A DNA stretch of 64,000 nucleotides from Paralvinella palmiformis (GCA_025642065.1 JAODUP010000508.1:91001-155000); one strand, 5' to 3'; counted from the stretch's first letter, positions 1 to 16,262 are shown. Made by a program: numbers and translations. The notes: generated by a model not told the origin, from the letters alone.

Positions 1-565
1 ATAAAATGTTCAACAATGACAACTGAGCCACAAATGAGCCAATAATCATGGGTAAGGGGAACAGGTGTGCCTACAGTCAAACAGCTTAATCCAATGATTA
101 GGTGCAACCTAATCTCAACCGTTAATCGGGTGGAGTAGGCAAAAACATCTCAAGTGGATTTCTATTGTACTCCAGCCATGATATTGTTGACCCGATATAA
201 TGGCATTAATTAGATAGATCAGCAACAGAGGCCAGAATGTGGGGAGATAATAGGCCATATACATCGTCGTGAACTGTAATGTTCAGTATTTAACTCTACG
301 TGATCCACGTCAGGTACACAGCTAGCAAACAGCTCTTGCCACAGCTAGGTACGTGGCAATTTTAGTGGGTTTTTTTTTAAACAGGAAGTGTGAGGAAACA
401 ATGATTGAATTTTATTCCTGTGTGAACTGAGCTGTGTTCCGAGTTATTAGCCATTAAAACCCAGTTCTGTTATCTAAAAATACAATTCTTAACCAGATCT
501 GCTATTAAGCTTCATTCTGAACTGCACGTGGAATCCACATTATTAGTTAGCACACATGGATCAAT

Positions 566-862
566 TCAATTCCGGAATTGGCGGGCAATTCCAATTTTGG
601 GGGCAATTACAAAATTGGAATTGTTCATTTAAAAAAAATTGAATTGGAATTGATAAATTTGGAATTGAAGTTTGCGACAAAAACATTTAATCTACAAATT
701 AATTTACCATTTAATCTTTTAATTCAGAAATATTTCTTCCATAACAATCCAACTTGGAATATAAACTACTCTGAGTAGGTATTCCAAATAGGTAAAACAT
801 GGAATTGATAGATATGGAATTGAAAAATTAATGTAGAATTGGAATTGACCAAATGGAATTGA
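566..862. repeat. GGAATTG-rich degenerate simple repeat
   Basis: About eight copies of GGAATTG, often as AATTGGAATTG, are scattered over roughly 300 bases with intervening unrelated sequence. It looks like a decayed short-unit satellite. The rest of 1-2400 shows no exon-like frame, only a poly-G run near 1790 and the microsatellite near 2070. Confidence 0.6.
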
Positions 863-2066
863 CTTCATGTCTGTTACTAACAGTGTTAGTTGGTGAAATA
901 TTACCATTCATTTTACGTAAAAAAGAATCCAACACTTAAAGACAACAGGATGAAAGCCTAATTTCATGGCCGTAAAGGCGGATTAGTCAATATAATATTA
1001 GTGTTATAACTGCAATATCTGTCAATAACATGTTTAGAGGAAACCTGCTCTCATCCAGCTCAAACTGTTCACAAACAAGATATAATCTGGTTTATTAATT
1101 CATATATCACCCCAAAATTTAACATGTGACTGAATGAACAGCCTAGCTGCGAATGATTTGTTTATTTATACAAAAAACAATGGATTTCATCATTTTTTCA
1201 AGGCATGTAAATAGAATATACAGCTTAAGGGCTGTACCCTACTGATTTGAGGTCCAGGCTGAAGCCTTTCAACGATGGATGAAATCTTCAACACACCTCG
1301 TATTAAACAGGAGAACGTGATCCTGCCACCTGACGGTCTGCAGTGACATTTGCTACTAACTGGATCACGGAAAGGCTTTTAGCCTACAATTTCTGGTCCA
1401 TCCTGAACATTTTTTGCTTGCTAACTTTACCCTACACAATAACCAAATCAGATGAAAATATAAACACAGTCTGAACAGTAGTTATTAACGAGGCTGATTA
1501 CTTTAAACAAAAAGAAAAGATGTGCTGTCCCGTTCCCCCTGTGGGAGCTCATTCTAAATCAGTTTAAATAAGGAAGCGATATCACAAACAAATTCCTTGC
1601 AAATGTTCTAACTGGACAACAATAAAACTTTCTAACCAGTGTCACAGTTGGGGTCTGACTTTCAGTGAAGTCCCAGTCATGTTTGAACTACTAAATAAAG
1701 TTAAGAATTGTCTTATTCTTTCTACTTCACTCCACATGGCGGTGACAAATTTATACATAGGTCTTTGGGGCAGGGCTCAGCTAAGTTGCCGGGGGGGGGG
1801 GGGGAGCTCAGCTAACCCTCCTTATATAATTATAATTGCAGTCGTATAAAAAATATTTGCAAGGTTTCAATTTTAGGTACTTTAAATTTTTGTCATGGTG
1901 AATACCAACCCTACCTAGAAGGTTATTCGCATCCATTGCACGGAAATAAAGTTGAAGTTTGCCGTGTTTCCGCTTGTGTGTCCTCAAAGGTGTTTTGGTG
2001 TCTTCATTATCTATAAGCTATCCAAAGCAACATCTGCTTTATCCCCTGATCATAAAATTCTAACCC

Positions 2067-2105
<39 letters not shown>
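2067..2105. repeat. (AT)n(AG)n compound microsatellite
   Basis: An alternating AT run passes directly into an AG run; simple sequence only. Confidence 0.9.
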
Positions 2106-2400
2106 CTGGATAATGCATGTCTTGCAATCATTTAACCAACCAGTGTTTAGCACTTACATTCAAACAAGAGTAAAATTCAGTATTCTCAAACACACAACAA
2201 ATGACATAATTACCAATAACAGTGACATAACGAGTAATTCTGACATCATTGAGAATTGGACAAGGCAGTAATCAGTAGTATTTCCTACCTTGCTATTTAC
2301 TAGACAACCCAAGTTCAATGCCTTGAGTCGCATTCATTCTGCAAATGACTCGGCTGAAATGAAGTATAGCGTTTGGTGAAGCTTAACTATCTTTACTCAC

Positions 2401-2605
2401 CCAGACCTCCACCTGTTCCCGTAGCAGACAGTCCAGCTGGAGCTGCCACGGGACTCGAAGGTGAGACGGGAACCTCATCATCGACCTCCTCGCCGACACT
2501 TCTATCCCCATCAGTAGATGGTGACGAAGCATTGAGCTTCTTCACGTTGATTAGGACGAGACGATGATAAAGACTCTCGATGACTAGTTCTTCAACTGTC
2601 AACAT
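2401..2605 (-). CDS. probable first coding exon of an unidentified minus-strand gene (partial)
   Basis: On the minus strand an ATG at 2605 opens a frame of 68 codons that runs into a perfect donor (GTGAGT, complement of 2395-2400) with one base over. The peptide begins MLTVEELVIESLYHRLVLIN and continues into an acidic, Ser/Pro/Ala-rich, probably disordered segment. A pyrimidine-poor but usable acceptor (CAG) lies 4-8 bases upstream of the ATG, so the preceding exon would be untranslated; a possible 5' exon ending in a GTAAGT donor lies near 5078. Downstream exons would lie left of the window or unrecognised in 1-2400. I do not recognise the family. The strong donor, sensible N-terminus and codon-like composition argue for a real exon, but there is no homology support. 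Confidence 0.45.
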
Positions 2606-2849
2606 TCTGACTGGTTGTCAAGATAAACGACATCACAGGGCTGCGAAAAGATCAGCACATTACTTCCAATCATGCACTGATTGTACGTGGATCCCCATCC
2701 TCACATTGTGGTTAGGTTAAGATCCTGAAGAAATATGAAATGATGACATTACCATTTTCAAACTTAAAATATGCTCTTTTTATCTGGCATGGTCCATCAG
2801 TTACTGTATTTTGTTAAATAATAGTATTTGACAATGACAGTAAATGAGA

Positions 2850-2905
2850 TATTGCTTATAACATGTGAAATATTGCTTATAACATGTGAAATATTGCTTA
2901 TAATA
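2850..2905. repeat. short tandem repeat, ~21-22-bp unit, 2.7 copies
   Basis: The unit ATATTGCTTATAACATGTGA is repeated almost perfectly, then breaks off in the third copy. Confidence 0.85.
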
Positions 2906-3152
2906 AGAGTGGTATATGTGTTTGAGTGCATTTGAACGGCTGTTCTTTGTCAGTATGATTTATGGTCCACTCACTCCACAAATGGCAAGAACTTTGGATT
3001 GGGCTGCTAAGAGCTGAATCACTCTGGTCCAGATTCTACTTAAAATGAAATATCTGTTTGTTTTTTTGGTATCTACCTCCATGTTAAATTATGTTCATGT
3101 AATAAAAGATACAGATAGCTATTATGGTATGTGGTTATAGTAGAAGTAGGAC

Positions 3153-3339
3153 CATGATCGATGATCGATGTTTTACGGCCACTTTTGTGCATATGGTAAG
3201 CTAAATGGGCCGAGTGACCTCCAAAGGCAATGAAGCGAAGACAAAGATAAAACACCCTTTAGATGTGCCGACGCCAATATTCTAATTCAGGTGGTACTGA
3301 TCTGTGGTCCAATGCGCTACCAATTAGACCACGGAGGGC
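3153..3339 (-). mobile_element. tRNA-derived SINE, family A, minus orientation
   Basis: Reading the minus strand, a degenerate tRNA-like head (GTGGTCTAATTGGTAGCGCA form of the A box) is followed by the shared body (CTAAAGGGTGTTTTATCTTT, then the GGCC-CATTTAGC block) and the GAT/ATC tail. The B box is eroded. It is an older copy than those at 26.6 and 50.9 kb. Confidence 0.85.
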
Positions 3340-5982
<2,643 letters not shown>

Positions 5983-5989
5983 ATCTTTA

Positions 5990-6785
5990 CCAGTCAACGA
6001 CCTAAACAGGTCCTATGTATAATCTAGCTTTCATATCTAAAGTATTAGAAAAAGTCGTATCCAGTCGTTTGAACATTCACTTAAACTGTAATCACTTGTC
6101 TAATGTGTTGTTGTTTTTTTCAGTCTGTTTTCAAACAATTTCACTCTACAGAAACCGCTCTACTCAAAGTTCACACCAACATATCACTGAACATGGACAC
6201 AGGAAAGGTCACAGCACTAACACTAATAGATTTATCTGCAACTTTTGACACCGCTGATTATTCTGTTCTTCCTAGATCGCGTCACTGATTGGTATGGCAT
6301 ATCAGGCACAGCACTCACTTGGATCCGCTCACTCTTAATAAATAGGCTTCAATCAATAAAAATAAGAAACTGTTGTTTTTTTTCTCCAGCGGCAGTGCAT
6401 TTGTTTTGAGGTGTTCCCCCAAGACTGTTCTTGGACCGCTATTGTTTACTCTGTATACCACACCACTAAGCTCTCTTATTCGCAGCCACAAATTAGACAT
6501 TCATTTATGTGGATATTACAGTCTAGTACACATATCTTTATCTACAGCAGATACAGATCTTTCTCTTACACAGCTAGGTGACTGTCTTAGTGAAGTGATA
6601 TTTCAAGCTGGATTTAGGCTCAGTGCGAACAAAACAGATTCTATCATTATTGGTGCATCCAGACAACGCAGCAAACGTACTCGTTTCTTCCCTACGTCCA
6701 TCCTTAATCATATGATCACACACTGTACGTAATCTTGGTGTTACATTTGATTGCGATTTTAATTTCGTGTCATCAACTTGGTAAG
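5990..6785 (+). pseudogene. CR1/L2-like LINE reverse transcriptase relic
   Basis: Broken frames give, in order, the typical non-LTR RT blocks: FISKVLEKVV with RLN(I)HL, then FHSTETALLKVHTNISLNMD followed by VTALTLIDLSATFDTADYSV, then GISGTALTWIRSLLIN, then VLGPLLFTLYTTPLSSLIRS, then a decayed catalytic region where YADD is no longer recognisable, and finally RNLGVTFDCDFNF. At least three frameshifts and a lost catalytic motif show it is dead. No endonuclease part is seen; it is 5' truncated, as is usual for LINEs. Confidence 0.9.
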
Positions 6786-7606
6786 GCCTTCTACTCACAC
6801 TGGACTATCTGTGCCAAAGTAAATGGCTCAAATTCGGTAATTAATATTGGATGCCTTGATTCAATTATTGTTTTGTGTTTTTATCATTTATACGATATTG
6901 GTACATAAAACACTTAGTAATAAAATGTTTAGCATCATAAAAATGAAGACGGCATGTGGTTGAATATTCCTACGCCGCGGCGTAACCTACGACATTTACT
7001 GATCTAGGGAACACCAAAATGGCTTTAGTTTTGTTAATTTTATATTTATTTAAAAGAAAATAATAGTTAGTATTTAAACGCATCTTTTATGTTCTAAAAT
7101 GTACATGTCTACTGTAAAAAATCTAACCATTAATAAATGTCGTATTAAGATGATATATTTTGATTAGCCTTACAAGGTCCGGTGTTCTCTCGCCCGTATA
7201 CATTATTGCTTGTTTTTTTTTTAAATTCAAGACTCTAATGTGGCTCTGGGGTAAGATGCAGTATTTAAAAACAAATAAAACGTGAATGTGCCGGAATTCG
7301 ATTGAATGGTTACGTTAATTATATAATTTAAGCAAGATCATAGTTATGACAAAGAAATCGAGGTGAAACATTATTGTATACAATCCTGCCGCTATTCAAA
7401 ATTAAATAAAAACCCAGCCAACGCAGTATCAGTCACTAAAAGCGCAACAGAATGCCATAGTCTGCTATTTTATATACACATCGACCTAATATAGTTGCTA
7501 ATGTATAGGAACTATTGCGTAAATAAGTCTCAAACAAAATGGATTACTTTTACTTCCGATGGTATCAAGAAGCACCACAGCAACGAATATGTCATTAGCC
7601 ATCTAG

Positions 7607-7657
<51 letters not shown>

Positions 7658-8749
7658 TTATACATCCTTTCCACTCATCCCTAAAAGCAAACAACAAAAT
7701 ATAAACACAATAGAGATGTATACATAATAATTTTGGTGTTGGCAACCTTGTACGGGATCCAGATACCTGAGCAATCAACTTCGTGATTGAAAATGAGAAA
7801 CGCAGCAAATAATCAAGTACAAAAGCTATCTGTGAGCTACTCATCTTTCAGGAAATATGATATGCCATATAACGGAGGCAGCACAAATGCTTAAAAGGAG
7901 AGATCCATATCAAGATTAGTTAAAACATCTGATATATATGTTGTTAATTGAAGACAAGTGTCGTAGGCAGATGTAATTTTTGGTTACCACTCCCAAATAT
8001 TTAAAATCTCAACCCTTCTCTGTCACTTTATATATATTCAGCTCAATGAAAGAATATTGTACTTATTTTGGACAGGTCTTATTTAATTCTTTTGCATGTC
8101 ATTATATATTGAGGCTTGGAAAATATGGATACAGAATGATTGAGACAGCATACCAAGATAGATAAGGAATATGAAATAAACACTTCTACTGTATTATTTT
8201 CAAAAGTAACATGTTTTTTTAAGTGTCTGGGATCTTATTTTTGGATCTTATTGTAAACATGCAATGCACACCATGTATGGATGGCAATGACAGCTTAATA
8301 TCCCATTACTAATTATAAACGATCCGTGCAGAACATTTTAATTACAAGAGAATGACAAGAGTGTTCACTCTTATCTTTGGATCTATTTTATGCTGCAGTT
8401 TGTTTAATTGAAATAGCCCTTTTCCAGCAATTTGTGTGTTTTGCTGGCCAATGATCATTGTTTGTCCCCGATTTTGTCTAGTCACTTTATGGCTTCCGCT
8501 TGTTTGGTTTTGGCAGCATCCAGACATCATGGTGATCACACTGAGACTTTGCTAGAAACAGTAGAACCAGAGATAGCATTGTCCGGTTTGGTTGTTGCAT
8601 CATTGAGTAGTTCATCAGCTGCTTCTAAATCTGCTCTTGCCCGTGACTGCATTGTTTCAAGTTTCAAGAAGATTCGGTTTCTCTGTTTCTATATGATCAG
8701 CTTCTTCTACATGGAGCGATCCATTTTTGTCGCATTCGCAAAGTGGGGG
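6786..8749. other. no gene recognised; microsatellite at 7609-7654
   Basis: AT-rich sequence with one long (AT)n run. On the minus strand between about 8480 and 8700 a frame reads ETMQSRARADLEAADELLND before decaying. This may be a relic of a mobile-element or other protein, but I cannot assign it. Confidence 0.4.
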
Positions 8750-9125
8750 CTGCATCACTAAACGCGCAAACACCATATGATTGTAATGGACACGAGTTCA
8801 CACAGGTATTCAGGTGCCATTACAATCTTGAATTGGGTACGCTTTCTAACAGGAAGCCAATGTAGTCGCAGTAGAATCGGGGTGTTATCATCTTATTTTC
8901 GAGGATTTGTCACTATGCGAGCTGCACTATTCTGAATTGGCTGAAGGAGATTAATGTTATAATTAGATATGCCATGTAACAGGGAATTACAATAGCATGG
9001 ACAACAGTAATGCCTACTTCTTGTGTCAATAATGCTTTTAGACAGGAACAGTTCACCCTCAAATAATATGATTTAAATATGTAATGCTTATAAAAAATAA
9101 CCCCGAATCCCATTATTATAACCAC
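8750..9125 (-). pseudogene. LINE reverse transcriptase C-terminal relic
   Basis: The minus strand translates to a run resembling the RT C-terminus: ISNYNINLLQPIQNSAARIV, then HWLPVRKRTQFKIV, then a remnant of the [11 protein letters not shown] block just before 8760. Stops and frameshifts interrupt it. The order matches the 3' third of CR1/L2-like elements. Confidence 0.8.
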
Positions 9126-9837
9126 GAACTCTGCCTGATATCATAGATATACGGAAATAATCCTAATTACTGGAGAGTAGCCATTACGACTTCCTCGAAT
9201 GTTAGATTGTATGGCGGGAGGGAAAAGGGTCACGTGTTCTGCCCTCAGATTGCACAATGATTATCTGGCCATCTGGATCCCGATGAAGTCAGGTCAGAGA
9301 TCCTCTGGCTTAGCAATCCTCGTGACCTTACTTGCCCTTGTGTTCAACCTAACTACTACTACTAGCTAACGCCTTCGTCCGTTCATTTACGTAAATCTGA
9401 CACATCTGGGATATGCTTCTTGTTGTAGAGTATAAATCAATCGTCTTAAGGAATTCCACAATTATATATTTTTCTTTACCCATTTCAGTAACATATGAGG
9501 CTGTTTGGAGCAACTATACTGTAATAATCGTGTGCACGCTTTTGTTCCGAAAATGCATGTGTGGCTGAGTCCTGTTTGCATTGTTATAACCGAGAAATGC
9601 AAACAGGTTGTGGTAAGTGACGTCAGATTTCAAGAGCATCCGGTCTGTGTCTGGCTTCAAAATGGTGACGCCCACAGATCTTTAATAATCGATTAATCAA
9701 CTCATTGAACTTGCTTGTTTAATATTTAATACGAGTTTATATTTTGACATCCTTTATAATTTAAGTGAATTAGTCTTGAAAATTTGAAATGAAGGTAAAC
9801 TGTCCCTTTAAGACGGCAGTAGACAGCTTGTCATTTT

Positions 9838-10266
9838 GCGGTGACATGTTCATACACGTTAACACCTTTGTCAAAAATAACCTTAGACTTTTTACTGACC
9901 CATTTTAGATAATGGAAGATGCACCCATCTTTAAGGCTGGCGTTTTTAGAAATGTATCATACTGTAGTGAAGCAAAAGAGATTAGATATTTTTATCATAA
10001 TTTAATTTTAGAAGGTTTTGAGTCATCCATAATCAAATATCAGTAAAACTAGAGGACCGAACCCAATGATCAGGTCAAATACCATGAATAGACAATCTCT
10101 GGTAGCGTTTTTCTAGATAGGATTGAAACTTTACCTGACAGACCAAATATGTTTTTCAATCTAGAGAAAAATACATTATGGTCAACTGTATCAAATGCAT
10201 CAGACAGGTCCAGAAGAACAAGTAACACTGGCTTATCTTGATCAATTTGACCAATTTTAAATAGAA
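9838..10266 (-). pseudogene. LINE reverse transcriptase relic, same family as 29.4 kb
   Basis: The minus strand contains VLLVLLDLSDAFDTVDHNVF and LSGKVSILS, the first RT catalytic block with its invariant Asp. The nucleotide sequence aligns through most of its length with 29471-30053. Relative to that copy it lacks roughly 150 bases that would carry the YADD region, so it cannot be active. Confidence 0.88.
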
Positions 10267-10719
10267 ATGTTAAAGAGGTCTGTATTTTTTTTTAAATATT
10301 AAAGCCCAAATTGTTTTTTTGTTTGTTATCGGAACATCCTGACACTCTTTCCCAAGTCATAGAGGCATAAAGTAAACTACCCAGAAATGATTAGAAGACA
10401 TTTTCATCAAATTACCTGATATCAGTCTCTGTTAGAGGCTCGACTTTATACATCATGGACATGCATGACTCTTCTATGACTTTACCCTATGATAAGGTGC
10501 AAGAAGGGAAACCATTATATATATATATATATATGAGGAGGTATACTAGACAGTTAATCAACATGTGAACCTTTGTGATCTTCGTGATTGATAAATGAAC
10601 ATCTTTATCAGACGGTTCAGCAGAACGACGAGTGATTTGCCATATAAATGACCAAATTTGTAGCGAGGCCCATTGGAACGCTAGATGGCGCAGTCACCGC
10701 GGAAATTGCCTATTGAATG

Positions 10720-10815
10720 ATGAAACATCCTTCAGACTTGGCCATGCCGGGAAATTGTAATCGGGTAGTAGCATCATGTAGCTAACCGCTGTAAGGATTA
10801 AGGCGCAGAGGTGCC
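10720..10815 (-). mobile_element. degenerate family A SINE fragment
   Basis: On the minus strand GCGGTTAGCTACATG resembles the tRNA-like A-box region, followed by a weak B box and CTGAAGGATGTTTCATC of the family body. Much diverged. Confidence 0.5.
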
Positions 10816-11078
10816 CCGAAAATAGGGTCAAATCGAAGTCTTTCGTCGACGGATTAAGTATCTCACTGACAAGAATAGTATTCGGTTTCGATGCCACGAC
10901 CTATCGTTCTACAGCACAGCGCCAACCCAGCCGTGCTACGTGAGAGGCCTCCATTTTTTCTCGTAAAAAGGAAGATTACGAAAACGCATAAATATCAATT
11001 ACTTTAGGGAAACATCCCTGTCAGACAGCAGAGCCAGTTAATATCCACGCATTGAAGTCACAGTTATCCACCTTAACA

Positions 11079-11280
11079 TCATTGTTTATTGATGTTACGA
11101 CATCCTGCTGATATCTTATTAATATGAATATGAAGTCTGCTGCTCAGTGATACTGTATCGTCCATTAATAGAATAGGATTACTTACATAGTGTTTTGTTA
11201 GCATTTGTACGTCTCTGGTTAACTTGCTTGTGTGTGCGTGCGTGCATGTGTGTGTGTGTGTGCGCGCGCGCGTGCGTATC
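11079..11280. repeat. (TG)n/(CG)n simple repeat with flanks
   Basis: The simple repeat proper is at about 11229-11275, a TG run passing into alternating CG. No gene is seen in the flanks. Confidence 0.7.
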
Positions 11281-11492
11281 ACCTTTTATTATATACTATG
11301 TTGTATCATAGACACCTGTTCGCTCGTTCTTGACGAAGATATTGTAATGTGATATCTATAGTTATGAACGACATGTAACAATATCTGATAATTATCGTTT
11401 TAAAGATGAGACATCTGTTTCAATGAAAAAAAACCCAAATATTCGTAGTTTATTATCTATCGCGCGGGGGTCTTCTCAATGATCGAACCCCC

Positions 11493-11688
11493 GTGGCCAC
11501 CCCGTAGTCTAGTCGCTAACGCGTTGGACCACAGATCACTACCACCCGAGTTCGAATCTCGGTGTCGGCATATCTGAAGGGTGTTTCATCTTTGACTTCG
11601 CTTCATTACCTTTGGAGGTCGCTCGGCCCGTTTAGCCTATCATGTACACAAAAGTGGCCGTAAAACATCAATCATCATCAATCATCAA
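11493..11688 (+). mobile_element. tRNA-derived SINE, family A
   Basis: Head GTAGTCTAGTCGCTAACGCG (A box) and GAGTTCGAATCTCGG (B box), body with GGGTGTTTCATCTTTGACTT, then CATTACCTTTGGAGGTCGCT, then GTGGCCGTAAAACATCAATC and an ATC-rich tail. It lies 280 bp upstream of the NIDO gene's first coding exon. Confidence 0.93.
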
Positions 11689-11967
11689 TTAGCTTAAGAC
11701 GGGTAGGGCGTATCATTACCATTGACGAAACTTAAGCTTTCAAACTTCGACTGCTCAAAGCCTGTAAAGCCCGATGTCGACATTTATTGTACGGTCCCTA
11801 ACCCAAACAATAACGCTAAACAAAAAAAAATTAAACTCGAAACAAAACATCGACTCAAAGTTTAGATCATCTTGAATTTCTTGGTTCAGAAACGAGAGAG
11901 CTAACAGTTCATAGTCGGGAGAGTAAACTGGTAGAGATTTGACTTGAAGAGTAAGTAAATACCATTT

Positions 11968-12197
11968 ATGGTCTTAAATGGAAATATTTCTAGAAAGATA
12001 CAAGTTTGTTTTTATCGCCTGATATGCTGTTTATTCGTTGTAGTTGCAGTTGTTAACATTATTGTAGTAAACAATTATAGAGGCGTTATATTTCCACAGT
12101 TTCCAGAAAAGATGCTAGTTGAAGTACTTACGGCCGCTTTGTGCATCCAAGGTAAGAATTTTACTGTTGATTAAGGCATTCAGATTAATAAAAGTAT

Positions 12198-12234
<37 letters not shown>

Positions 12235-15200
12235 AAGAGTTTGATTTTTATTTAGCAGGCTTTACATCTATTACGCTGAAAATTAATTATTAATTTTTAA
12301 AGTGGAGGCGGGCGCAGCAGTATTTCACCCTTACGTGCCATATAGTAACCTATCTTAGCCACTGTTAGCGTACGCCATGGATTCCCGACCGAGAGCGCTT
12401 TTGCAATGAAAAACAAGAGAAAGGGTAAATTCTTTGAAGTAATTTAACCCTAAATTGACAAATAAAATCACGAGTGTTATTCCTGATCGCGACTATCTAG
12501 ATCTAGACCATTGTTGGAGATTGAAATAGAGGACTCATTCTTTGTGAATGATTCGTGGAGAGAGGGCCGAAAGATTTTGCAATCGGGAACGGCCATTGAC
12601 GGATTGAGAGAGATGTTAAAGATGTTGGACGGTACTGCAGCTAACGAATGTGTGTTTATTAACGACATCACTTAATTGTGGTGCTACATTTAAATTTCCA
12701 TGCCATTCGAGATTCATCAGGTTCATATTAGAAAAAAAGCAATGTGGTTTATTTAATAGGTTTATTAGCAAAATGGATGAGCGCTTGATAAGAAATACCT
12801 AATTATTAAGTGTCTGTTTAAGGTTTAATTTCTGGTAGGATTATGGCGACAGATATGTGAATTGTTGTGGCAGAAAATAATCCCAATCACATTATGCTCA
12901 AACAGCTGTAAAGTAGGCCACGATTATCAAAAAACTACAAGTCGGAAAATTCTAATTTGTGGTACGATATCCCAAGCTATGTCCGTAGTTTTGTAGATTG
13001 TTGATTTGAGCACCCAAAAGCGCAGTAGCAAACCATTATCAGCTATTATATTCACTTATCGAACTCAAACACACACAACTTAACGAGCCCCCTCAGAGCA
13101 AGTGGCATACATCAACATGGCGCCTGTGGCGTCAAGTGCCGGTATAATCAGGCATATGGTACTAGTAGTCCAGTGATATATATATAGAGAGAGCGCAAGG
13201 GAAATATCCTGCTACCAGCCAAATAAGTAACAAAGTCACGAAAGGTCTGTTCCACGGGCTCACTACATGCATGCTAACAGTCCCTAACCCTAAACCTAGC
13301 CCTCTAATCCGGGCACGCGCAGTTGACCATTAAGTAACAAACTCACGAAAGGTCTGTCCCACTGGCTCACTTTATGCATGCTAACAGTCGCTAACCTTAA
13401 CCCTCTAATCCGAGCATGCCAGTTGACCAATATCCCGATTTGAGCGGTAGCAGGATTATTCCCATGATCTCTCTCTATAGATCAGTGATTGGTACACACA
13501 ACGGAAAACTCAGGTCATCCAGTCAGATATTATTGCAGGTGCCTGTCTCTCGGCTCAAGTCATATGGTGATTGTGCGTTTAGTGATGCAGCACCACTTTG
13601 TGGAATAGGTTGCCGGCAGATATTAGAAATGCGTCGTCTCTTGAATTTTTTTAATCTGTTCAAAAAAACACACCTGTTCAAGGTCGCTTTCCCAGATAAA
13701 TAGTAATTATCTTTTAAATATCTTATAGGTTTATACAGACATGTTATTTAGGTTATTATTATATTACTTATTATTTGTACAACACCTTTGAATGGCTCCT
13801 GTTAGTAAATGTGCTTGATTAAATAAATATACGTTATTATTTAATTAAAATTGGACGAAAATAGGGGACATTAGGAGGCCACGTCACATAAATCAAATTA
13901 AATAACTTCCAGCCGAAACAGATACATAAAGTTACAAATTTCTTAGACGTTGTTGGCATCCATATTCCAGTTCGAAGGTCATAGATGTTCCTATGACTCC
14001 GTTATAAACAAATATTTCACCATAAATATCCCAGCTCCTAAGATTTTGTGCACGTGTCACATGCTGTCGTTACGTATATCCTATTATTATTATTATTATT
14101 ATTATTATTTTATTATCTTGTTTATTTTAGCAGTTTCCCAATTTCTGTATAGGTGACTCGTGGTTGAGGGTTTGCCTTGTTGGTGTGGCAGGAAGGGGAG
14201 AAAAATGAGTTATCTATAGAACCTTTATTAAAATCGCGCTGTTTTCAGTTGTAAGTTAGAGGTGGCTACAAATAGACGGCTTTTCTCTAACTGTTTACTG
14301 AAACGTCCCATTGTCAATATCACATAATTATAATACATTTCCTTTCTTCTGATCTGGGCTGTTAATCGTAGGAATGCATGAGAATTACAGGAGAGGGGGT
14401 CTAAATTTCGCAAGTCATTTATTAGAGTGGCCACTGTATTTTAGGTGGTAAAGAGACTTATATTAGGTATATGTATTTATCGACAGTGGCGACAGGAAGT
14501 GTATTGTATCCTTATGGGACAAAACGTGGAGACACCAGCATTAACGGAGTTGATGACGACTTTCGGCAACTTTACCTCGGTACAAGATTCCAGATACTCG
14601 GCGGCAATTACACCTCCCTGTCGGTAAGCGATTTTATAGTACTGAGATGCCGTTATATTGCTATAAAAATATTGAGCCGAACTGAGTTTTTTCTACAATA
14701 ACGACCATTGTAGATGTGATTGTGCCCTCAATTCGACCTCAAGATATGCCTGAGTGATTCTTCAAATAACTAGTTCAAACATCGTTTAGATATAAGATGT
14801 CGTCGAGATGATAGGATGAGAGATATTTTAGCTAAACACGACAGAAAAAGAAGGCGATTATAACAAAGACAAATGTATGATACATCACGGATTACATAGA
14901 CCGCCTCTATTGGCTAGTGGGTAAGAGCGTGGGACTTTCTTACTCGTGGTCATTCTGTGCGGGAGGTCGAAGGTTCGAATCCCGGCCGTGGCACTATAGT
15001 AGGAGGAGTTTTTCATCAAAACCAAGCAACTGGCAAGGTTTTCTCCGCCGAATATACCATCTATTGTAAATTTAAAATTTATTTAGAATTAGAATGAAGC
15101 AGTAAATTACAGACCATATGCATCTCCCTCATTTGAGATAGCTAGACCACGTAAAATAATTGCCATTTCGGCCATTATTATTATATATCATAAACTGTAT

Positions 15201-16221
15201 GAAAGTAGTATCATTATTGTCATCAGTCGGGTGCTATTTCAGATTATTCTATTAAACGTGTGTGTGTGTGTGTTTGCGTGGGCGCGCGTGCGTGCGTGTG
15301 TGTAATTGGTGAAAATAATCCTGTTTTATTAAGGACACGGAGCAAATGTGTTCCTAGTCTCTGATTGGATGATGAAAACCAACCATTCATTTCATCTTTA
15401 GCTCGTTTGCGCACCGCCACTCGACAGCAGAATTCGATTCGCATATATTATGTGGCATCCATTTTCGAATCTCATGGAACCGAAGTTTTTCTTCTCGGCG
15501 ACCCCAATAAAGTTAAATGTGGTTGTTAATATTTGAATTTATTTTAGGCACAATCGGCTCTGTGTACGTCATATACGAAGACACCTCCTCCCACCACACA
15601 CGATGTTGTCGAAGTGTGGAAGTAAAACACAACAAAATTACTATCATCAACAACAAAAACAACAACAATAACACGTCCGCGTACATGCTATAGAAACATA
15701 TCTCGCTTTTGCGATTTGAACTCACTGATGGTTCATCTAGATGTATTTGATATGCATAAAGTTGCTTAGCATGGACAAAAAGATTTAGAGTTCATCTAAG
15801 TTAACTTTGCACGCGCACGCAGACACACACATACACGCAGACACACACATACACACACACACATGCAGTGTTGGTACTATCACTTCTATCACAGTATATG
15901 AATTAATATTAACATTTTTTTCACTCTCAGATAAACACAAATGGTGTCATTTCCTTTTCGAACTCATTCCCGTGGTACGATCCCGAAGAATTCCCCATTA
16001 ATTCCGGATCTACATTGATAGCCGTTTTCTGGGCCGATATGGATCTGTCGTACATTGGCAAGCTGTACTACCGGGAGACGACTGACAGTCGTGTAATAAT
16101 CCAAGCACAAAGTGATATCAGGCGGAAGTTTGTGGTATGTATTGACGTTGACCCCCTACGCGATCTTGTTGGAGTATGGATGTAAACCACAACAAAATTA
16201 TCAACAACAACAACAATCAAC

Positions 16222-16262
<41 letters not shown>

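Noticed and set aside
14905..14992. Possible tRNA gene from A and B boxes
   Set aside because: The 5' and 3' ends do not pair into an acceptor stem and no anticodon arm of proper size forms; it continues into a SINE body.
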